Source: Stachybotrys elegans (Eukaryota; Ascomycota; Sordariomycetes; Hypocreales; Stachybotryaceae). From it: 64,000 nt of DNA. The first letter of the stretch is position 1. The number at the start of each line of letters is the position of its first letter. The notes beneath the pieces were generated by a model, which saw nothing but the letters and a program-made list of their open reading frames with translations, was not told the DNA's origin and did not search any database. Position numbers and translations under genes: made by a program. The stretch lies in contig JAGPNK010000026.1 in the NCBI GenBank assembly GCA_020746835.1, forward strand, positions 62,001 through 126,000, given 5' to 3'. Below, piece by piece: positions 1 to 12,442 of the stretch.

Positions 1-770
1 ATGAGACCCCAACCCCGATTTATGGCTTTTTTTATCAGTTAACATATAAGCGCGTCCAACATTAGCCTCGTTTTCCCGGCAGACAAGACTCGGTCAGCAC
101 ATGCTAGATTGCAACACCGCTGCAACAATGGGCAATATTTTCTTCCGCCTTTGCGATGCGTAGAAGCTCCCAAAAATACGATCCACGTTGTATCCAATAT
201 CTCATGGAAAACGACCGCTATTTTTATCGCCTTGGCAGTGGCTGCCAAGGCCCGCAACTTTACTAGTCAAGGACATCTTTTGAGGCAAGCATACGGATAG
301 GCTTGATAACACAGCCATTGATCATCCATAACACATCTGCCAACAGACATCTATTGACTTGGTATCGTCTATTGACAGAGGGATCTCTGTCCTACAAGGG
401 CACGGAGCACAGCGTCGGGAATTTCTACATACGAGGAGAGGATGGTGGATATTTGCAGTCAATCATCTGCTGGTACAAAAGAGAAGAAGAAAGAAAAAAG
501 AGAAAAAGGAATTGCGCTTGAACGGCGCTCGGAAGGATTTGTCCAGATGCAATAAAGAGCATTATACCCATTCCTCTACCAAGCCAATCCTTTCATCTGA
601 TAAATACATATTGCACCACGTTGAATTAGCAGATACGATAAACCCGGCATCAGGATTGGGAAACCAAACACCCATCAACCAGGATCCTGCACCATTATTT
701 AACCCCTCCTCGCCCAATTACAACCCCCCGGTGTTTACCATTTTCATCCCCAAATTTTCTCCAATTGAAA
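1..770. other. Intergenic and MFS promoter
   Basis: No gene is supported here. Open frames are short and have no recognisable family or codon pattern. A purine-only tract of GAA and AAAG runs lies at about 478-512, and C-rich runs lie just before the MFS start codon at 771. Both are common in fungal promoters and leaders. No clear TATA box was assigned. Confidence 0.5.
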
Positions 771-2315
771 ATGACTGTCACAGATGGCAAATCCGGCATC
801 CTTGCCACGGAGCAAGAGGCAAAAGATGTCGAGGCTGTCATACCTCCAGCTTCACCGCCTCAAGAGTTGTACTCCGTTTTCGGGGCTCGGAAAAGATACG
901 TCCTTACAATAGTCTTGGGTGCTGCCAGTCTGGCTTCGCCTCTATCTGCAAACATCTACTTCCCGCTTCTCCCCCTGCTCCAAGTGCAATACGAATCCTC
1001 TGCTCAGGCCATCAACCTGACCATCACGCTCTATGTGATTGTCCAAGCCATCATGCCGATCTTCTTTGGTCCGGCCGCAGACATCCATGGAAGACGTCCA
1101 ATCAGTCTTTTGGCCTATTGCGTCTTCGCACTGGCCAGCCTTGGGCTTTCCGTCAACGACTTATCCGGACGATCTTACCCGGCGCTCCTGCTGCTGCGTG
1201 CCCTGCAGGCTCTTGGTGCCAGTGTGTGCGCCAGTATTACATACGGAGTCATTTCGGACGTTTGCATCCCTGCAGAAAGAGGCTCTATGATCGGACCGAC
1301 CATTAGTGCAGCAAACGTGGGAACAGTGATTGGACCAGTGTTCGGTGGTCTGATTGCTTGGTCGACCGGCAGCGCTGCCTGGGTATTCATAACCTTGGCC
1401 ATTTATGGCGTCTCCAGTGCCGCAATGATTGCTCTCTGTTTTCCGGAGACTGCTCGAGCAGTTGTCGGGAATGGCATGAAGGGTAAACGACTGAAAAAGA
1501 CTGGTTTTTGGGGATGGGTTGTCCTAGGACCTCATTGGGGCCTCAGGGATAACGAGGCAGCTACCATCCCGACTGAGAGTGAACCAAAGCCCAAGAGATC
1601 CGTGAATCCGCTGGCGTGTTTATCTCTCCTGTTATGGAAAGATACTGCCCTGATTGTCTTTCTGTCTTCCTGTAATTACGCCGTTTGGTACACCGTGTTG
1701 GCTTCTATTCCACACGTATTCTCAGGCTTGTACGGCTGGTCGCAACTGTTGGTGGGATTGGCCTATCTCCCCCCAACAATCACAACACTGATTGCCGGAT
1801 TCGCCAACGGAAGCTGGACAAACTGGCGGTTCCGCCGTACTGCGCAGGAAGCCGGTCTTCCATGCGACTCTCACCACGTGGATGGCTTCCCTATCGAGCG
1901 TGCGCGCACCAGGGGATTATGGCCAATACTCGTGGGAACCTACGCCATCGTTGCAAGTCTAGGATGGGCAACCTACGCCAGAGCACATGTTGCTGTCCTA
2001 CTAACGCTGCTATCTGTTGGTGGGTTCCTCCAGGCACTTTTGTTCTTCTCTTTCAACACGTTGTTGGTGGATGTCCACCCGGACAAGCCGAGTACAGCCT
2101 CGGCAGCCGCATCGTTGGTTAGGAGTGGTCTCAGCGGGGTTGGAATTGCCATATTGCAACCGATGAGAGAAGCTCTGGGGTGGGGAGGCTATTTCACGCT
2201 CTTGGCTGGGTTAATATGTGTTCTGCAAGGCACCGGAATGTTGGTTCTCTCAAAGTATGGCCAAGCTTGGAGGGAGAAACGAAGAGAGTCAGAGATGGCC
2301 AGGCACGATACTTAG
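771..2315 (+). CDS. MFS drug:H+ antiporter (DHA1/QDR-like)
   Basis: Single-exon gene for a 514-aa plasma-membrane transporter of the major facilitator superfamily, probably a proton-coupled exporter of toxic compounds or metabolites. The first ATG is at 771; the frame can be extended six bases upstream only through a TTG. The cytosolic N-terminus is followed by about twelve hydrophobic segments. The loop after TM2 carries the MFS signature (GPAADIHGRRP), and TM5 has the antiporter-type glycine-rich stretch (GPTISAANVGTVIGPVFGG). A long central loop rich in Lys and Pro separates the halves. Length and order fit the fungal DHA1 family (Qdr/Dtr/Tpo-like). The substrate cannot be read from sequence. 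It converges on the kinase-like gene, with about 100 bp between stop codons. Confidence 0.9.
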   Translation: MTVTDGKSGILATEQEAKDVEAVIPPASPPQELYSVFGARKRYVLTIVLGAASLASPLSANIYFPLLPLLQVQYESSAQAINLTITLYVIVQAIMPIFFGPAADIHGRRPISLLAYCVFALASLGLSVNDLSGRSYPALLLLRALQALGASVCASITYGVISDVCIPAERGSMIGPTISAANVGTVIGPVFGGLIAWSTGSAAWVFITLAIYGVSSAAMIALCFPETARAVVGNGMKGKRLKKTGFWGWVVLGPHWGLRDNEAATIPTESEPKPKRSVNPLACLSLLLWKDTALIVFLSSCNYAVWYTVLASIPHVFSGLYGWSQLLVGLAYLPPTITTLIAGFANGSWTNWRFRRTAQEAGLPCDSHHVDGFPIERARTRGLWPILVGTYAIVASLGWATYARAHVAVLLTLLSVGGFLQALLFFSFNTLLVDVHPDKPSTASAAASLVRSGLSGVGIAILQPMREALGWGGYFTLLAGLICVLQGTGMLVLSKYGQAWREKRRESEMARHDT

Positions 2316-2417
2316 ATGTTCTACATAGATGCGCAGGAATGGATGCTACCTCTGTCTGCCTTGAACTACATCTATCTTGTACGAATTCTATCACATCACA
2401 TAGACGCATAGGCGGTA

Positions 2418-3977
2418 TTACGGCCATGTCAATCCACGATCCACCTTAGGAGGACAAACTTGTTCGCCCCGTGCTGTTGCCCATTCCTCGTACGTCTCAG
2501 GAACCATCTCATCCAGCTCTCGAAGACAGTCCAATACACTGATTACGTTAGAACGGAATACACCACTGGCACGTGCGGACTTACATCTCCCGGAACATCG
2601 TGTCGCCGTTGAGAGTAGCAGACACCCTGATTTCGAAAGCCCTAAACATGCTTGAGTTTGTGCAACACTGGATATGCGAACGCATCTTACAAGAGATATA
2701 GCAGGTTTCGAGCGTTGAAGTCCTCCATCGGCTGGGATCTTTCATTCAAGTTTGTGTAATTGTCAATGAATGGTCGAGTGATCATCCCGCGGACCGCGGA
2801 CCAGACACCAAGATCAACTTTTACTAATAAGCGAATTGTTTGGCGGACTTGGTTTATCCGGTGCAACTCACATTCATTATGTCCGTACATGGAGCAGGGG
2901 TCAAAGATTATAGGCAGGCCTTCCGTGTTGGTGCCAGTGTTTCCAGCCCAGAGGTCGGTATGAAGGAAGACGGGAATGATGGTCCGACCGCCAGTTTCAA
3001 GTGGCCGGAGAAGTCGAGGGATGATGCGATTGAACAATGCATCGAGAAGCTGCTCCATCTCGGCAGTTCTGGGACCAGCCGCGATCTCCTCGGCACGAAG
3101 CATGTACCTCACATAGCGGAAGAAGAAATCCTCCCAAGAATCGCTCTGAGCGAGTTTGACGGGGAGGGCCCCGCTACTGATTATGAGGCGGGAGCCATGC
3201 TTTCCATCCGGAGACAAAGCTTTTCGATGAAGTTCGGCCAGAGCTTTCGGCAGAAACTCTGGGTCTAGGTCATCGTCGTACATCTCGATGAAGCTGGTAA
3301 GCAAGAACCAGACGTTTGGATCGGTCTCGTATTGACCCCAGCCTATCGGCCTTGGACAATACTCTGGCACAGCTTCATACATCACAACAAGTGACTCAAA
3401 CTCGCAATGATACATGGCTTGCCCGGATGGTCGATCGGTGACTTTGAGAAAGTAAGAGACGCTGTTGCCCTCCAGTTCCGTCTGGATTTCTGCTGTTCGT
3501 GACCATTGGCTATTTCCATGGGGTGAAATTCCTACAACTTCTGTTCCCGGCGGCAACACTGATTGAGCTGGTTAACCAAAGGCAGATTTTGGGATCAGGG
3601 AAACCCGTACGCTCTTTGATGCTCTCGTCCACTTCATCGAGAAGCGACGAGGGAATCACATGATCCCCGGTAGCCCACCAGGCCTCTGTAGCGTTGCTCA
3701 AATCATTGATATCTTCATCAACGAAGGGAATAGGTATGTGGCTCTCAGGCCCGGCAATTTGGTCAGTCTTTTCGATGACTTCTATCTTGATCGCTGAATC
3801 TTCGGTGACTGGTATTTGACAGTAGCTTGGCTCGTCGGTGGGGGATTTTTGCTGCAGGTCTATGGCACCCAAGAGTACTTCACTTGGTTCACATTCGGCA
3901 TCGTGTACATGTTGAGGCAAAGGATCAGTGGGAGCTGTTGTCGTGGTCACTAAGGTTGTACCCGTCGAGGTTGTCAT
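2418..3977 (-). CDS. Fructosamine/ketosamine kinase-like protein
   Basis: Four exons are inferred: 3977-3611, 3558-2691, 2626-2585 and 2538-2418. Introns are 52, 64 and 46 nt with GTACGG, GTAAGA and GTAAGT donors; the last has a CTAAC branch site. Joining them carries the frame through a C-terminus ending LTWP. The core matches the fructosamine-3-kinase/phosphotransferase family: an N-lobe with PPGTEVVGISPHG and FLKV, then a catalytic loop HTDLWAGNTG and metal-binding IFDPCSMYGHNE. Members phosphorylate sugar adducts on proteins or small amines; many fungal paralogues have no proven substrate. About 100 extra N-terminal residues, rich in Thr, Pro and Asp, precede the kinase core and resemble nothing known. 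The ATG at 3977 is chosen because upstream in-frame starts are non-ATG. Confidence 0.82.
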
Positions 3978-4834
3978 CTTGAACAAATGACGAGGTGGAC
4001 AGATAGAAACGAAGGGGGAAAGAAATGAAAACAAGTCGTGTTGGGGGGAAGTCGGCACGCGACATTGCTTGCATATAAGGAGTTTCGCATGCTACATCTA
4101 CTGCGCGGAGAAATATTCACTTTTGCCACCCATCAAGTACCTCTGCCCTGTTGTGAGGACTGTAGGGACTTTGGGTCATGCCTTGCTACAAGCTGGCATG
4201 TCTCGCTTAACCGCTGTGTGGCCTATCAGAGCACGAACAGAGTGCTGACTGCAGGATAACCCACATCCGGTTAATTGTGCAGACAAGGGTCATGCGGGTT
4301 TCCCGGTGAGCAGATTGACGCTTGACATATGATGAGTCTCATTGCTTCGACGGGTGATGCAAAATGGCTGTCTGGCCATCAAGGGAAATAAATTGAATGG
4401 CGCCAACATATAGCGGAAACATGTAGAACGCATGACCAACAACGGTCCAAATAAAGGCGAGAGCGAGAGGCAGGATGTAAGACCCTGGCCAGGGAGTAAG
4501 ACGGCTAGCTGCTTTTGCTGGTGTTGGTTGTGCCACTGACCCAAGGAGGCAAGTCATCAGCCCATTGCACTCAATTCATTCAATTGCATATGTCTTCTGG
4601 CTACATCAATAATACCATGACAAGCAATATGCAGGTGCCCATGTAAGCAGTCGTGAGGGGGCCTGAGATATCAAAATTACGCGCCCACGAGGCGCCATTC
4701 ACCGTCTATCTTGGCGATCGCAAACGACCAAGGAATGCAACCTGTCCGCCAAACATGTACAGTTTACTCGCGTACGCTAGCATTTACACGTAGATCTGGC
4801 CTCCTGCTTGGCACGGCCGGGCCAGACCATCACC
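3978..4834. other. Divergent intergenic region, kinase / NLR
   Basis: 857 bp between two divergently transcribed genes. It probably holds both promoters. Short open frames on the minus strand lack family similarity. No repeat or RNA gene seen. Confidence 0.5.
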
Positions 4835-7800
4835 ATGAGACCAGTGCTCCCTTCGCGCCATCGCTATTCCAGATCCTCCGACGATGACTCGTTCGATCCA
4901 TCGAGAACCCCCTCACCGCACCGTGCACAGGGGTTCATCTCGTCGCGTCTCCTAAGATCACGTACCGGCTCCAGTTCGACGGCAGGCAATGAATCCCTGG
5001 CCAAGCCCGACTCGGAAGTGCACGCCAAAGGCCCTCTTGGCCTTACCACTGTGTATCAACCCGCAGATCAGCAAGCGGCAATTGCTCAGATTGTTTGTAT
5101 GACGGACCCCACCACAGTAGGCATCGAACTCTTACTTACGCTGAAGCCGTAGTTGTGCATGGGCTTGGCGGCGACTCCGAGCGTACCTGGTCCAAGAACG
5201 ATGTCTTTTGGCCACGGGATTTGCTCCCAATCGAACGCCCGTTTGAACGGACCGCCATACATTCATTTGGGTACGCCTCCAACTTTAAGAAGAGCAGCAT
5301 ACTTGATATGCAGGATTTCTCCAATGCCTTGCTTCAGAGTATGCTACATAGCCCTGTGATTCAGGGCTCCAAAGTAAGCAGCAGCCTGTAAACGCGTTCA
5401 GATAGGACTGACATCTCGTAGTCCCCCATAATCTTGATAGCCCACAGCATGGGAGGTCTTGTGATCAAGAAGACCTACATAAGCGCAAAGAAGACATTGG
5501 CATTTGCTGGCCTTGCTGAAAGAATCAAGGCAATGTTTTTTATTGCAACACCACATTCGGGGTCTACGCTGGCTCCGATTCTCGACAAGATTTTCCGGCT
5601 CTCTTCAGGTTTAAAGCCATATCTTGAAGACATCAAATCTAACTCGGAAGCCATTCAGGCTATAAACGCGGAGTTTCCTTGGCTATCTACCGACCTCTTA
5701 GTGTATTCTTTTTTTGAAACAAGTCGAATCAGCTTGGGCGGACTCAGGGAGGTTATAGTGGTCCCCAAAGAAGAGGCCGTCCTCAACTACCCCCACGAGA
5801 AAACCCAACTTCTATATGGAGACCACAGGAGCATTTGCAAGTACGAATCTATCGAGGATCCAAACTTCATTACACTTTGGCAAGCGCTGGCTGCTGCACT
5901 CGGAGATTTGTCGACCAACAGAGACGCAGACGACATGCCGCTTGAACGAGACTATGCCACAAATGAGAGCCTATGTCAACTGCTTGATATCTGGGAGCCC
6001 CCAGACGATGAACTGCTACGAGTCACGACAGACCGCTTGCGAGGGACGTGCAGATGGCTGCTGGAAGACAAAGACTACAGTCAATGGTGCGCCAACACCT
6101 CGACCCAGGCTTTCTGGCTTCGTGGTCCCCCAGGGAGCGGGAAGTCGTACATTGCCGGATCTGTCATTGAACAGCTACAGGAGGCTGGCGAGAGATGCTG
6201 TTACTACTTCTTCAACCACAGCGATAAGACCAAGTCATCCTTGGAGAACTTCTTCTTGTCCATGACTTGGCAAATGGCCATTAACTGCCCAATTGTCGGG
6301 CATCGGATTCTGGAAATATGCCAACGAGATCCAGACATTGCCAGGTCTGGTGACTATAGAACCTTTCAGAGGAAATTTTGGGAGCAAGGAATCTTTCAGT
6401 TGGCCCTCGATGACGAAATATTCTGGGTTATAGACGCCTTTGATGAGTGCGAGGCAGGACATGATCTTGCGAGGTTCATGGTTCGAGTGCAAGAGAAGTC
6501 GAGAGGGAGGATCAAAATATTCGTGACCACGAGAAACGCTCATGACGAGTATCACATCTCCTCGGCACATGTCAGATCCCGGGATATCATGCTCCTCGAT
6601 ACCCAGACCGATATCGCAAGCTACCTCGATGCCTACAAACATGAGATCCCAGGGTCAAGCGCAAAGGAGAGAGAGACACTACGAAACCAGATACTGGAAA
6701 AGTCTAACGGATGCTTCTTATGGGCAATACTTGTGCTTCAGAGACTTGGCAAGACTGTGGGCGCCCAGGCTCGGTTGCGGGCTCTCGAAGAACTCCCACC
6801 GGGCATGGACCAGTTGTACTCCAGGATTGTCCAATCCATGTCTCAGAATGACATGGAGATCTGCATGACCATTTTGACGTGGACTGTATGCGCTGTCCGC
6901 CCACTCACAACGGAGGAGCTCAAGTCAGTTATTGAGGAGACAGCTATGGACAAGATCGACGACATTGAACTCATTATATCAAAACATTGCCACGATCTGG
7001 TCTTTATCGACAAGGCTTCGCGAGTAAGGATGCGACACGCAAGCACGAGGAAGTACTTTCTTCGACAAGACATCAACAGTGACTTTGAGCAGAACCTCAC
7101 GATCCAAGAGACTGAGGCCCACAAGCTCCTCGCAATGACCTGTCTCACTTATCTGAACGGACCAGAGATGAAGGCGAAAATGAAGCGTAAGATGGTGGCT
7201 TCATCCCAGCAACGATCTGCGTTTGCCAATTATGCGTGCACGGCACTCCCCTATCACATTGTGAAGAGCCAAGCGCTCGACAGCGATATCACATCCTCAC
7301 TTGCCTCATTCCTACAGTCCAACATACTAACATGGATTGAGCATCTCGCAAACCAGGGCGACCTTGAGACAGTTTTACAGTTTGCCAATGTCCTGAAATC
7401 GTTTCTACGTCGCAAGTCGCGAGTCCATCTCCTACTTGGCAATGATGTAGTAGTGATTGACTCTTGGGCAGATGATCTGATCCGAGTGGTCAGCAAATTT
7501 GGCAGACAGATTCTATCGCATCCAGAATCTATCTTGACTATCATACCGCCGTTCTGCCCTCCAGAATCCTCCATCTTTACGCAGTTTGCTCGCAGTTCGG
7601 GCACGATTGTTTCCGTGGCTGGACTTTCAACAAGGGACTGGGACGACTGCTTATGCACAGCAGTTCTCAGTGATCCGAAACCAACGGCGTCTGGCATAAT
7701 CCCACGTGAACGGCTACACTCTCTTGCTTCGCTGGACAATCAATTCTGCATCGGAACGTCTACTGGCCGCATATGCATCTTCAACGAGAGGACCTGTATT

Positions 7801-9714
7801 GAGGAGAGCACCATAGACCACGGCCAGCCGGTACTGTTTATGGAACAGGCAGCATCAAAGCCTCTTCTCGCAAGCGCAGGCAGGAAGACGGTTCGCATCT
7901 GGAACTCGGATACCTGGGAACAGCAATGGGAATACTCGGGGAAGCACAACTGCCTGGCTATGGCTTTTGTTGACGATGACAAGCTGCTTCTAGTGGTTCT
8001 CAGCAACAACACTCTCATGGCAGTGAATCTCATTGATCGCGTCGTTGAAGAGACTTGTTGGACAGACATGCTGGAAGAACCGCATCGAAGTTTTTACCAC
8101 AACTCTTCGCCTCAATTTGTGTCGTTCAACACCGACTCGGGGCTACTTGCAATTGCTTACCGATCTCGGAAACTCTTGGTATACAACTATGAGAGAGAGT
8201 CTTATCAAATTTTCGATCATCAGGAAGGGCTGGACGAAGGTATCACTCAAGCTTCCGCCGTCTCCATATACTCTCTAGAATTTAGCCGACTACCAGACAC
8301 TTCCCTCCTGGCTGTCAGCTACTCTTCCTCTGACTTGGTTCTCTTCGACACTGAGGCTGGAACCATTAATCTGTCCGTTCCCAAGTCACATTACTCACAC
8401 CTGGTTTCATCCCCAGATGGGCGGACACTTGCTGCAGCAACAAGGGATGGGACTATAGAGTTGTTCGATTTCGAGACTCTACACAAGCTGTACAGAATCA
8501 GATCCGATGGTGGTGCTGTTTCCGTGATGAGGTTCGCGGCCAGCAACACCCGTCTCTTGGTCATCCGAGCTGGTGGCCATGACTGCCGTGTTTGGAGTCC
8601 TGCAACCTTGTTCCGTCGCAACGTTGACAGCAATAGCGTTCGGTCACCTTCTTTAGGCTCTGGAAGCCAGGATGGTGTGTATGACGAGCCCGAGCCAGCC
8701 ATCAACCCAATAACTGCTATTGCTCCCGACACCAATGGTGGTTTCTTTCTCCTTGGAAAAGGTGATTATTCTGTTTCGGCATGTGACACCAAAACCGGAC
8801 TGCCGCTCGCTGTTCTCTTCTCACACACCGATACCGTACGGATATTACATTCTCAGTCAAGGGGTGCACTTCAACTCATATTCAGCATCGACGCTTCTGG
8901 AATTCTCATGGCCCACAAGGTGGTGAAGAAAAGCCCTGCGTGGAACATTGAGCTGCTATATACATATCGTGGGCCTTTGGGTCGCTTAAAACAGCTTCTT
9001 TGCAGACAGGATCTATCGCGCATTCTTCTGGGATATTCTGGGCAAACAGTCGTTCTGGACGCAATAAAGGGTACGGTTGTTGCAGACACATTGCCCATGG
9101 AATTGCCGTCAGAGTCCAACGAGATATCATGGTGGGCTCGCCATCCAACCGACCCTACTCTACTATTGCACATCAGCACGTTCGGCATAGATGTACACTC
9201 GTGGTCTGACCTGGGGACTGTTCAAAGCAAGAAATTTGAAGCGACGACGATATCCAGCCAACAACTCCGATTGCATTCCACAACATCACTTTTCACTGGC
9301 CCCAATGCAGCTGTTCTTGTCACATTCATCCATCCACCATACGGACCAAGAGGTCCATTTAGCAACTTTTGTTATGGAATACCCTCAATCAGTTCAAGCG
9401 AGGCAGAGGTTTCGCCTCTGCCTATATCTAATCTCTTGTGTGACGCCGTCGACGTCGTGCTTGGAACATACCGTGAACGGATGGTCTTCCTGCATTCGGA
9501 TGGATGGATATGCAGCATCAAGGCAGCTGAATTTAGGCAGGGAAGTCATGCGGCAACGATTCTATACCACTTTTCCCCGCCTGCTGAATGGCTTCTTGCG
9601 AGTAAATTGCTTATAAGGATGACCATAACGGGCGATATAATGTTTGTCGTGAAAGGCGAGGTTGCCGTTGTGAGAAGAGGGCTGGAACGATTTGCCGAGA
9701 CGAGAAGAGCTTGA
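4835..9714 (+). CDS. NLR-like STAND protein: SesB-like hydrolase, NACHT, WD-type propeller
   Basis: Three exons (4835-5096, 5153-5373, 5422-9714; introns 56 and 48 nt) give 1591 aa. Residues about 1-85 are a disordered Ser/Arg-rich leader. Residues about 88-330 form an alpha/beta-hydrolase of the SesB/DUF676 type, with FVHGLGG (oxyanion loop) and nucleophile elbow IAHSMGG (Ser near 170). A NACHT-type NTPase follows, with P-loop GPPGSGKS near 396 and Walker B FWVIDAFDE near 495. From about residue 760 there are beta-rich WD40-like blades (for example VRIWNSDTW). In known fungal NLRs the N-terminal domain is the effector, NACHT oligomerises on signal, and repeats sense the ligand; function here is inferred from that. 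The blades are divergent from each other, unlike the near-identical repeats of HET-E. Confidence 0.9.
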
Positions 9715-10175
9715 AGTATTATAGAGCACGTGTGCGAAGAGAGCAGAAAGACAAGAATAAAAAGAGGTCAATAGCCTCTGCGAACAATAACGGTTGCCCC
9801 GTTGCCCACATATGAGAACAGCGTCGAACGAGCTTGATACTAGGAATAAGCCGATTGAGGTGTAGATGAGTTGAGAACCAGTGAGATTTCAGGAAGAACA
9901 TCATAAAAACTCTGAGATTCAGTGAGTATATACGAGTTTAAAAGAACATCTTGCGCTGTAATTATAGTCCTGTTGTCTGTCAACGAAAAATGTCTTTGAA
10001 GGAGAGTGCATACAGAGTTGTTCTAAGCCGAAATTTAGCCAGATGCCGCTATTCAACCCGAAGCCGAGATCGAGCCGAAGCCGACATCAAACCGAAGCCG
10101 AGCTTTTTTCGCCCCGAAGTGAGACTGGCCGAGACATGATTCATTCTAAAAGCCTACAACAGCAGAACATTGAGA
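9715..10175. other. Intergenic, promoter of Zn2Cys6 regulator
   Basis: No gene supported. It contains a short 17-bp tandem repeat (listed separately) shortly before the regulator start codon. Confidence 0.5.
10059..10103 (+). repeat. 17-bp tandem repeat, about 2.7 units
   Basis: Consecutive units begin CGAAGCCGA at 10059, 10076 and 10093, with small differences between units. It lies 73-117 bp upstream of the regulator start codon. Role unknown; it could be replication slippage or a binding-site array. Confidence 0.7.
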
Positions 10176-12304
10176 ATGGAGCTTCGACGCCCAAACGGAA
10201 GGCTGCAAGCATGCGACCCTTGTCGACTTCGAAAGGTCGCCTGCGATCATACGCTCCCGGTCTGCAGGCGCTGCCTCAAGCGCAAGCAAGAGGCGCAATG
10301 TGTTTACCTCATGGGGGATGCAGGAAGCAAACGCTCTGATCACGGAAACCGGCGTCGAGCCAACAGGGGAAGCAGGACTTCGGAAAGCCTGAGTGCTAGC
10401 GGAACATCATCGCATCAGCCTACTCCCGACGACACATCCCCCCTTCCCTCCACGACGGCCTTTGGCTACCTTGGCGCCACAAGCTACTCATGTGTGTTTG
10501 AAGACACGACCAGAGAGCTGGATCCGGTCCATGCCGCCTCTGTGCCTTGTATCGGTCTCTCGACTTCGCAGGGCACCAGCCGAGTCTTGAGCATCCCTGC
10601 CCCTCAGAAAGAAATGTGCCTCGCTGTTCTTCGCAAACTGCCTTTTTTTGGTCCTACAGGCCGCCGGCAGGAAGTCATGAACTGTGATGACTCAGAATGG
10701 CTTCGCCAAGTCGCCTTGAGCGTGCTGGATTCTTTTGACACCATCTACAAACATTATTTAACTGATCTCGCCGACGATAATCGTCTCATGGACTTGGCCG
10801 GCCTCATATCACACAATACGACTCTTCCGTTCAACCATTATGAACGGGACCCTGAGCGTTGGATGGGCCAGTTTCTCGGCCGGAACTTGCGATGGGAGGC
10901 GGTCGGGGTTCTCTTTACCTTTTTGGAATTTGAAACCGATTTTGTCCAGCGACGATTGTCAGTACGAAGCAGCAGCTCAAGGACCTGTCTGCAGCATTGC
11001 ATCACTCTGTCACAATACTTGTCCGAAGGCAACGATATCCTGCTGTATCTATGCTCCAGACGCATCATAACAGAGTCGGTTGCGCTTGGAGACGCGAGTG
11101 AGTATCTCTGTAAGCAGGATTGGTCCGATGCTAAATACTCTTAGGTCTGTCGTGCTGGAGGAGCCTGGGAGAAGCCATAACGCTGCTGACTTTTCTTGGG
11201 GTGCATGACCAGCAGGACGGAGAGGTATATAGACCATGTCTCTCAAGCGAGTTTCGCAGGCGCATGTTTGCTCGCTTGTATCAGATAGACAAGATGCTTG
11301 TCTCATTTACAGGACGGCCTCCGATGCTCAACACTCGATTTACCTCCACGCCTCTCCCTCTAGATCTTTCAGACGAAGTCTTAATGTCCGACGAGGAGAC
11401 TATATCGCAAGCGGTGGCTGCCCTGGATAAAGGCTGGGACGGGAAAGGCGACTTGCGAAAGGTCTCGTTCATCCGTGCAAGGGCATACATGGCGTTTGTT
11501 CATGCCGACATTCTCGAGTGTGCCCTCGGGACAGGAGAAAAGTACACGGACGATTACATCTTGTATTGCACATCCCCACCACCCACTCAACTCGACTGAC
11601 GGCAGTAGGATCCTCAAGAAGCGGGCAGTAGACGCCTTCGACTCATTGCCGGCTAGCGTCAAATACAACCCTCAAGACTTGACTGACCGAAGTGTCTCGT
11701 CCACGATTATCCATCGCAGGCTCACCACACAGCTCGAACACTTGCAAAGCATATTCTTTGTTGAGAGACTGCTTTCAAAGCGTGGCCGACCCGACGATGG
11801 GCAGTTACTACGCACAAGCTTTGCCATGGTAACACATACTCTCATTTTCTGGACACAACAAGAGCGTCTAACCTCCTATTGTCCTCAAATCGAGTGGCTT
11901 GTAAGACCTCCCATTCTAAGGAAGTGTTGAGCTGACGTATTTAGGTCATGGCATATGCAGCGCCTGCAAGCGGTGTGTTGTGTCTCGAACTTCTTCGTCC
12001 CAGCTTCCAAGGCACGCATCCCCTCGACAGGAGAATCTCACGCTCATCCATCATCCAAAACCTGAGTCTCCTCGTGGGCTGCCTAGATCAAGTCCAACCA
12101 GATGCCCCGAATGGAATGCTTTGTGTGAACTGCAAGCGCATCATCCAGAAGATTCTGGATTATCGACTCAACTCGGACCCTCAAATGGGCACCAGCATGG
12201 ACTCTTTCGACTGGGGCTTGCCGAACCTGGTTGAGTTTGACTTTGAACTGCTGGATACATTTGATTGGATGCAGCAAGACATTATACCTCAAAGACTTCC
12301 GTAG
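10176..12304 (+). CDS. Zn2Cys6 transcription factor with fungal_trans domain
   Basis: Four exons (10176-11097, 11145-11562, 11609-11900, 11945-12304; introns 47, 46 and 44 nt) code for 663 aa. The zinc cluster is at residues about 14-43 with spacing C-x2-C-x6-C-x6-C-x2-C-x8-C (CDPCRLRKVAC...). A Ser/Thr-rich linker follows. The middle homology region includes the block RLYQIDKMLVSFTGRPP typical of fungal-specific regulatory domains. The ATG at 10176 is the first in frame; an in-frame TTG lies two codons earlier. Its 3' end converges on the GH30 gene 138 bp away. A role in controlling that gene is possible but not shown by the sequence. Confidence 0.9.
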
Positions 12305-12442
12305 TCACAGTTCATCTTATAATGCCAGCAATCACAAGTAAATATGGTTGATAAGCCGACTCAGAAGATTCATCTGCACAAACTCATCTGCTAATACAGA
12401 CTGGCAAGAACTAGTGCGTAGAAATTATACATGTTTCTGATC

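Noticed and set aside
359..1306. 315-codon open frame overlapping the MFS gene start
   Set aside because: It overlaps the transporter in another frame, begins in the promoter, is rich in Arg/Pro/His and shows no domain. It is a shadow of the real gene.
3559..3610. Frameshift in the kinase-like gene
   Set aside because: First read as a one-base lesion, but a 52-nt intron with GTACGG donor and AATCAG acceptor restores the frame and the family sequence.
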